A stretch of DNA of 60,000 bases from Takakia lepidozioides (Eukaryota > Streptophyta > Takakiopsida > Takakiales > Takakiaceae). Every line of letters starts with the position of its first letter. The first letter of the stretch is position 1. The notes under the pieces are model-generated. The model saw only the letters and a list, made by a program, of their open reading frames with translations, ran no database searches and was not told the origin of the DNA. A program made the position numbers and the translations under genes. This document shows, piece by piece, positions 55,066-60,000 of the stretch. The stretch is from NCBI GenBank assembly GCA_030704615.1, contig CM060734.1:51416042-51476041 (forward strand), given 5' to 3'.

Positions 55066-56485
55066 TCTCTTGTTTCTTGTTCCTCACCCCGCTTTTTGGG
55101 AACTTCACATCATATGCACGTTCACCCATTGTACATGTTGTAAATAAAGTCTTACAGGGTTTCATCAAAGAGTGGCTTCGTCAAAGAAAAGATCTCCCTT
55201 TCTATTTTCGAAACAAAAGTGGGTCCATAGGATTCACTCTCGGAACCTTAAAAAAGATGTCAGCATTTTGGTTGTTGACGCAATTTGGATCCGTATTTGG
55301 ATCTTTCAATGTTTGTTGACTGTGTCTTTGGAGAAGATCAAAGGCTGAAATTTGCTTTCAGACATTATTGCATCCGTAGTTCTTAGTAAGGGCTGTAGAT
55401 TCAGTTCTATTCCATGACTCTTGGCCAGTTGCTTTGTTTCCGAAATACCCTGATTCTTCTGAATCAGCCTACGGGCTTGAATGTTTGAATGCTGTGCGTT
55501 TTTCAAGATTGAAGTTTGTCATGGTGCAACACCTCGGTAAGTATACATATTTCGCAATGGATAGCGGAGCCATAGCCGCAAATTTCACATGAGCGGCAGT
55601 AGACCCCAGGACAACCCTGTTGTACCAAGCATTGTGCAACAGGCCGGCAGATGTTAGTTTCCTTCATGCTAGTTCAAGATACCTCCCCCACAGTTCGGAA
55701 TTGATGTAGGGATGAAGAGCTTTCGTTCTGGGGTCTATACAATAAGGGCGCTGCTTGAGATTCAATTTTTTACTGTTGGGTTTGATGCTACTTGTTCTGT
55801 ATCTTGTATGTTAAACTTCTTTGGAATTCCCGTCCAAGAGACGGTAACGGAAGGAAACCATTCTATGAGATATAAATGTGTGATCCCCTCCCCCCATCTC
55901 TTGCGACACCAGATGGCAACAGCCATCTTTTCTCTCACTAGTAGCGAGGACACTTGCGACTCTGCGAGAAGTGAAGAAGAATTTGCTTGAAGAATTGTTG
56001 TCTTCCTTCCTATAGTGGAGGGCGGGATGGTCATTCAGCAATTAACTTCTTAATGAAACTCCGAGGAATGCACGTCCAGCTTTTGCAGGGAAACGGCGAA
56101 TGGTTTATGAGGCTCTTCCAAGTGACGACAATTCAGAGACAATGGTATTTTATCTCATGCTGCCAATTTCCTGTCTTGAGAGAGGGGTTTGAAACCCCTG
56201 TGAATCTCTACAAGTAGGTCCTTACTTGTCTGAATGACAGCAGTAGTCCCCATCTAGAGGTGCATCATTTTTATTCAGCATCTTCCCTCAATGATTACAT
56301 TTTATTTGATGCACTATTTCATCTTCTCTAATGAAGGAAAAAGGAAAAGAACTTGCAGTTGACTGTTTCTTGATGACTTGCTTGACTAATGTATTCCAGG
56401 CTGGATGTGCAGGGTTCAGCAATTTTGGTTTCAGGCACACTTTGCATAGCACTTTGTTGAATTTTGGGTGGTCTCTCACATACAG
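55066..56485. other. Interval upstream of the first recognised NPF exon
   Basis: No coding feature is recognised. It should contain the promoter and perhaps a first exon of the NPF gene, because the first exon seen lacks an ATG. Confidence 0.35.
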
Positions 56486-59400
56486 GACCCAACAGAGGAA
56501 GAGAAGAGGGAGGACAGTCTTGCCCACAGCGACTGGTTGGCTGGTGATGGATCCGTTGACTGCCATGGCCGCATTGCTGACAAGCGAAAGACAGGCGGCT
56601 GGAGAGCTGCTCCCCTCATTTTTGGTATGAATTCTATGTTTTTGCTGGATTGGACCGAATTCTGAGTTTCAGTCTTGGTGGAGGCTGAACTTGCATATAG
56701 CTTTCTGTCTTGGGGAGTCAGGCTGTGGGAAAAACGTCTTATGAGTACATTCTCTTGGGGAGTCAGCAGATCTATGGGGAGAAACCAATAAAGCATAGGG
56801 GGAGGAACAACCCTCAATTAATTAGCTATAAGGCACACGTCCAGAGACTCAGAATTCCAGTTGATAGTGTCTAGTTTCATTGATAGAATTTTATTTAGAG
56901 CAACTTATACCTGCTATGCAAAGTCCCCCAACTTGAAGGATACTAGCAAAACCCGCTGCGTTGTATGAAAGTATAGTTGTTCTTGTAAGTATTTGGGAAG
57001 CAGGTCCAGGCAGAAGGACTAGTATGTCAATCCATCAGTTGTGACTTCAGCCAGAGAAAACCTAATGTATCTCACCTTAGAGTGTTTGGATGCCCAGCAT
57101 ACAAACATATCCCCAAGTAGCTGAGGAACAAATTAGACTCAAAGAGTGAGAAGCTAATTTTCATTGGATACAGTGATGATAGCAAAGCATACCGTCTCTG
57201 GGATCGTAGCAGTAAGAGGATTCACACAAGTATTGATGTGATATTCGACGAGAATGATCTATTTGGTTCTACAAGCACGGCTGCAGCAAACCCTGAGACT
57301 GTAATGTTTACAGTTCCTGAGATTGTCCTTCAAAGGACCGATCGAGTTGAAGTGTCTGGAGGATCACACCCTGAGAGCAGTAATGATACCTCCTCAAGAA
57401 GCACATGAACATGTGAGTGCTATGAAGCATTAGGTCCTATCAATGCTCAACATGGATCAACTGAACAAATTATTTCAGAGGAACACATTGGGGGGAACCA
57501 CACTGAAGTGATTCCTAGGGTTAGACAACAACCAATACGGTATGGAGAATGGGATATGTTGATCAAGAGGAAGTATGTTTCATCCAAGGCCTGCTTGGCC
57601 ACCGATCATGAGGACATCTTTGAGCCTTTGTCTTACAAAGAAGCTGTAACATCAGAGCAAGCGAAAGCGTGGATAAGTGCAATGAAGGAAGAATATGATT
57701 CTCTTATTTTCAACAAGACGTGGGAGTTGCAGAATCAGCCTAAGCAGTGCTGATGATATGTCTGGGTTGATGCAGGGACGGAAATATGTGAGAGGATGGC
57801 CACCCTGGGTCTCCAGCGTAATTTGATTACATACTTGACTTCCAAAATGCATATTAGCATCCCTAAATCAGCGAACATGGTGTCGAATTTTGTGGGCACA
57901 GTGTACTTAACTCCATTTATCGGGGGATTTGCGGCGGATGCCTACCTGGGTAGATTTTGGACTATTGCGGTGTTTGGAGTTATCCAGTTGGTGGTGAGTA
58001 ATCTATCACTGGGTGCTATTCATTGATATATGCAACTTGGAATATGTTTGAGGGTCATGTCAGCCCCAATTTCTAGTATGCCACTGAGAACAATGGCAAT
58101 CACAAGCAAATGAAAGGAACTCAGCTCCCTTTTGCTGTATTTCAAGTACGTACTACAAGTAGGGCCAGTGCCGTTAGGGCTGTCGTCTGTACATTGATGG
58201 TGGCTTAAACACCAAGCTGTCATGAAATTTAGCTCCACCAACACTCAAAAGTGGTGGCGTGATGTAGCCTTTCCAGATACGGGTGATCTACATGAGTTTG
58301 TGAATGTCAGCTGTTGGAAAGGTGTCAGAATGACTGTAACATGCAACCTTGGTATCAATTGATGATGATCTGATGATTTTCATTGACTTGTAGGATAATG
58401 AATGGATCCAGTGTGCTTAGAAGGACCGGTACAGATTGTTGGTGCTCTAATTGATCTTGTGAACAGGAGACCTATTACCAAGGGGGCAGGAGGGGGGTTA
58501 TGTTTATGAAGGTCCCAGAATGAAGCTTTTCTCCAGCAGTGAAGGGAAGGATCAGGTTTTGAACATGCTGGTCCTTTACTCACACAAATCAGATAAAGGT
58601 TCCTGCTACCTTTTTACTCTATTGTAATCATAAGTGCTTTGGCTGTGGGTCCATGTCCCCAGAACGGCTGATGCAATATAATAATTGAGTAAAGGCTATG
58701 TGATTGCTGTGGTAACCTTGAATCCGTTTCATTCTTGCAGGGTACGACAATTCTGACTGTGTCAGCGGCACTGCCATCACTAAAGCCACCTCCATGCCCC
58801 TCCGATCCCAAGCTGCCTTGTCAGACAGCCAGTGGATTCCAAATAGCTCTTCTGTACCTTGGACTCTACTTGATTGCTCTGGGAAATGGAGGTATAAAGC
58901 CCAATGTTTCAACTCTGGGTGCTGACCAATTTGATGACGGTGATCCAAATGAGAAGAAGCACATGTCCAATTTCTTCAATTGGTTCTACTTCATTATTTC
59001 CATCGGCTCCCTTCTCTCAGTCACAGTGTTTGTATACCTGCAGGTAACAGTACCTGGTACGCTAGAATGTCTGTTTTTAATGGACTAGGGTAACACCTAA
59101 AAGCAAGATTAGCTCATGTGTCCTGGTTGCTCATTGTTTCCCCTTCTTGTCTTCCCCTATTTTCGATTTAAGTTGGTTTGTGATCCCAGCATCAATTGGT
59201 GTGTAATGTTCTGGCTCATGTCCAACCCACTCCCAAGAGATTTGCTGATTAAACGCTTCACTTAATTCTTGCTGATTACGCTTTTCTCCTGCCCCTGTGG
59301 TTGCATATATTCCAGGACAACGTTGGTTTTGGTTGGGGATTTGGAGTCCCAGCTGCAGTCATGGTTATTGCGATCATTGTGTTTCTGGGCGGCTCCCACA

Positions 59401-60000
59401 TCTATCGATATAAGCTTACTCGAGGGAGCCCTTTTACTACCATTGCCCGGGTGGCTGTGGCAGCAGTTCGCAAGCAGAAGTATCCTTATGATGAGAACTT
59501 GCTCTATGAGGGCCCTGTTCAAGGCCGGGGACCAATTGAAAAGCTGTGCCACACCAAGCAGCTTCAGTAAGTTTACAGTGGGCCATCAGCTGAGATGAGA
59601 TGTGCTGATATTGTGAGTTGATTGTGTAGATAAGAATATCTAATAATGCTATCATCTATGGTAGCTTACCTGTCATGATGAAAACTGTGAATTCCATGTT
59701 TGTTGCAAGCCACTAGTTGGAGTCTTACAAGTCGGGATATAACTGGATTGGGGATCAAGTGAGGAGAATGTAGTTCAAGGAAATGCCATCAAAACTTCTC
59801 AGGAGAACCAGAGGGCCCAAGGGAGACACTAGAATGACACAGTAGAACCACAGAAACCAAATGAGATATAGCATGCGACTCTGAGGGCCCATGGGACAAG
59901 GAACACAAAACCACTTCCAAACTCCAAAAGTTGTCCTAAGTCCAAAATTTCCATGACCATGTTGTTGCACATGTATCTTTACAGGGATCAGCCTGGTCCT
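56486..60000 (+). CDS. NPF (NRT1/PTR) family proton-coupled transporter, 5' part, runs off the window
   Basis: NPF proteins are plasma- or vacuolar-membrane, 12-helix symporters of nitrate, peptides or hormones. Exons: 56,486-56,624 (GSVDCHGR, KTGGWRAAPLIFG); 57,776-57,993 (the ExxER proton-coupling motif in TEICERMATLG, then GGFAADAYLGRFW); 58,741-59,043 (ILTVSAALPSL, LGNGGIKPNVSTLGADQFDD, FFNWFYFIISIGSLL); 59,316-59,566 (DNVGFGWGFGVPAAVMVIAI, GSPFTTIARVAVAAVRKQ, YDENLLYEG). All junctions are GT/AG with matching phases (1, 0, 0, 2), and the joined frame is open. Both PTR2 signature regions are present. A further acceptor near 59,984 may start the next exon, but the residues after it do not clearly match the family. 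The start codon and the C-terminal half are not in view. Substrate cannot be told from this part. The gene appears intact. Confidence 0.85.
57066..57753 (+). pseudogene. Ty1/copia fragment in NPF intron 1
   Basis: It reads the C-terminal integrase part of a copia element (LRVFGCPAYKHIPK, stop, then LDSKSEKLIFIGYSDDSKAY and IDVIFDENDLFG) and, after a variable linker with further stops, the start of the RT domain (EPLSYKEAVTSEQAKAWISA, MKEEYDSLIFNKTWEL). No LTRs or remaining domains are seen. It lies in the sense orientation inside the 1.15-kb intron and ends about 20 bp before the exon 2 acceptor. A decayed insertion tolerated in the intron. Confidence 0.8.

Noticed and set aside
59985-60000. 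Fifth NPF exon
   Set aside because: An acceptor-like ACAG is present and the phase allows it, but the few residues before the window edge do not match the LDKAA block expected in the family.

Overview
The window looks like nuclear DNA of a land plant with a large, repeat-rich genome. The evidence is spliced genes with GT/AG introns (an NPF/NRT1-PTR transporter), a PLS-type PPR pseudogene, a long kelch-like gene, and remains of Ty3/gypsy, Ty1/copia, L1-like, restriction-endonuclease-type LINE and CACTA elements. The PPR wording and the type of gypsy element (methyltransferase, PHD finger) suggest a seed-free plant such as a fern or lycophyte. That is an inference; no marker here fixes the species. 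There are no bacterial or CRISPR features.

Layout. 0.4-1.0 kb: decayed chromovirus integrase and chromodomain (minus), cut by a CACTA end. 1.9-5.0 kb: tandemly expanded PPR pseudogene between copies of an exon-like cassette. 6.65-7.1 kb: the missing left part of the same integrase region (plus), cut at the same codon by a second CACTA end. 7.15-8.28 kb: 3' end of a gypsy element with a PHD finger. 8.3-9.1 kb: unknown truncated ORF. 11.9-19.6 kb: decayed L1-like LINE. 21.1-33.65 kb: a 12.6-kb gypsy-type element. 34.2-34.85 kb: an unknown two-exon gene end. 35.0-37.1 kb: a 120-bp tandem array. 37.2-39.96 kb: an unknown spliced, frameshifted gene. 40.9-42.6 kb: five tandem copies of the exon-like cassette. 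43-48 kb: mostly AT-rich, gene-free DNA. 48.4-51.6 kb: long kelch-like (possibly F-box) gene. 53.9-55.0 kb: C-terminal part of a restriction-like-endonuclease LINE. 56.5-60.0 kb: 5' part of an NPF transporter gene with a copia fragment in intron 1.

The most interesting system is the element at 21,097-33,651. In order it carries Gag with two zinc knuckles, an aspartic protease, a Dnmt3-like cytosine-C5 methyltransferase, RT, RNase H and a DDE integrase. Its ends are not ordinary LTRs. They read A1 - body - B1-A2-B2, the split-direct-repeat layout known from PAT/Ngaro tyrosine-recombinase retrotransposons, yet the element has an integrase and sits between GCGT direct repeats. B1 and A2 meet in a perfect palindrome, GACAGCTGTC. 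A1 and A2 contain a bulged hairpin whose loop is complementary to a 17-nt sequence just after A1, a candidate self-priming site. A diverged relative at 7,147-8,276 shows the same B1-A2-B2 end, palindrome and hairpin, so the layout looks like a family trait. The paired repeats are almost identical (a recent insertion), but the coding frames are broken, which suggests mobilisation in trans.
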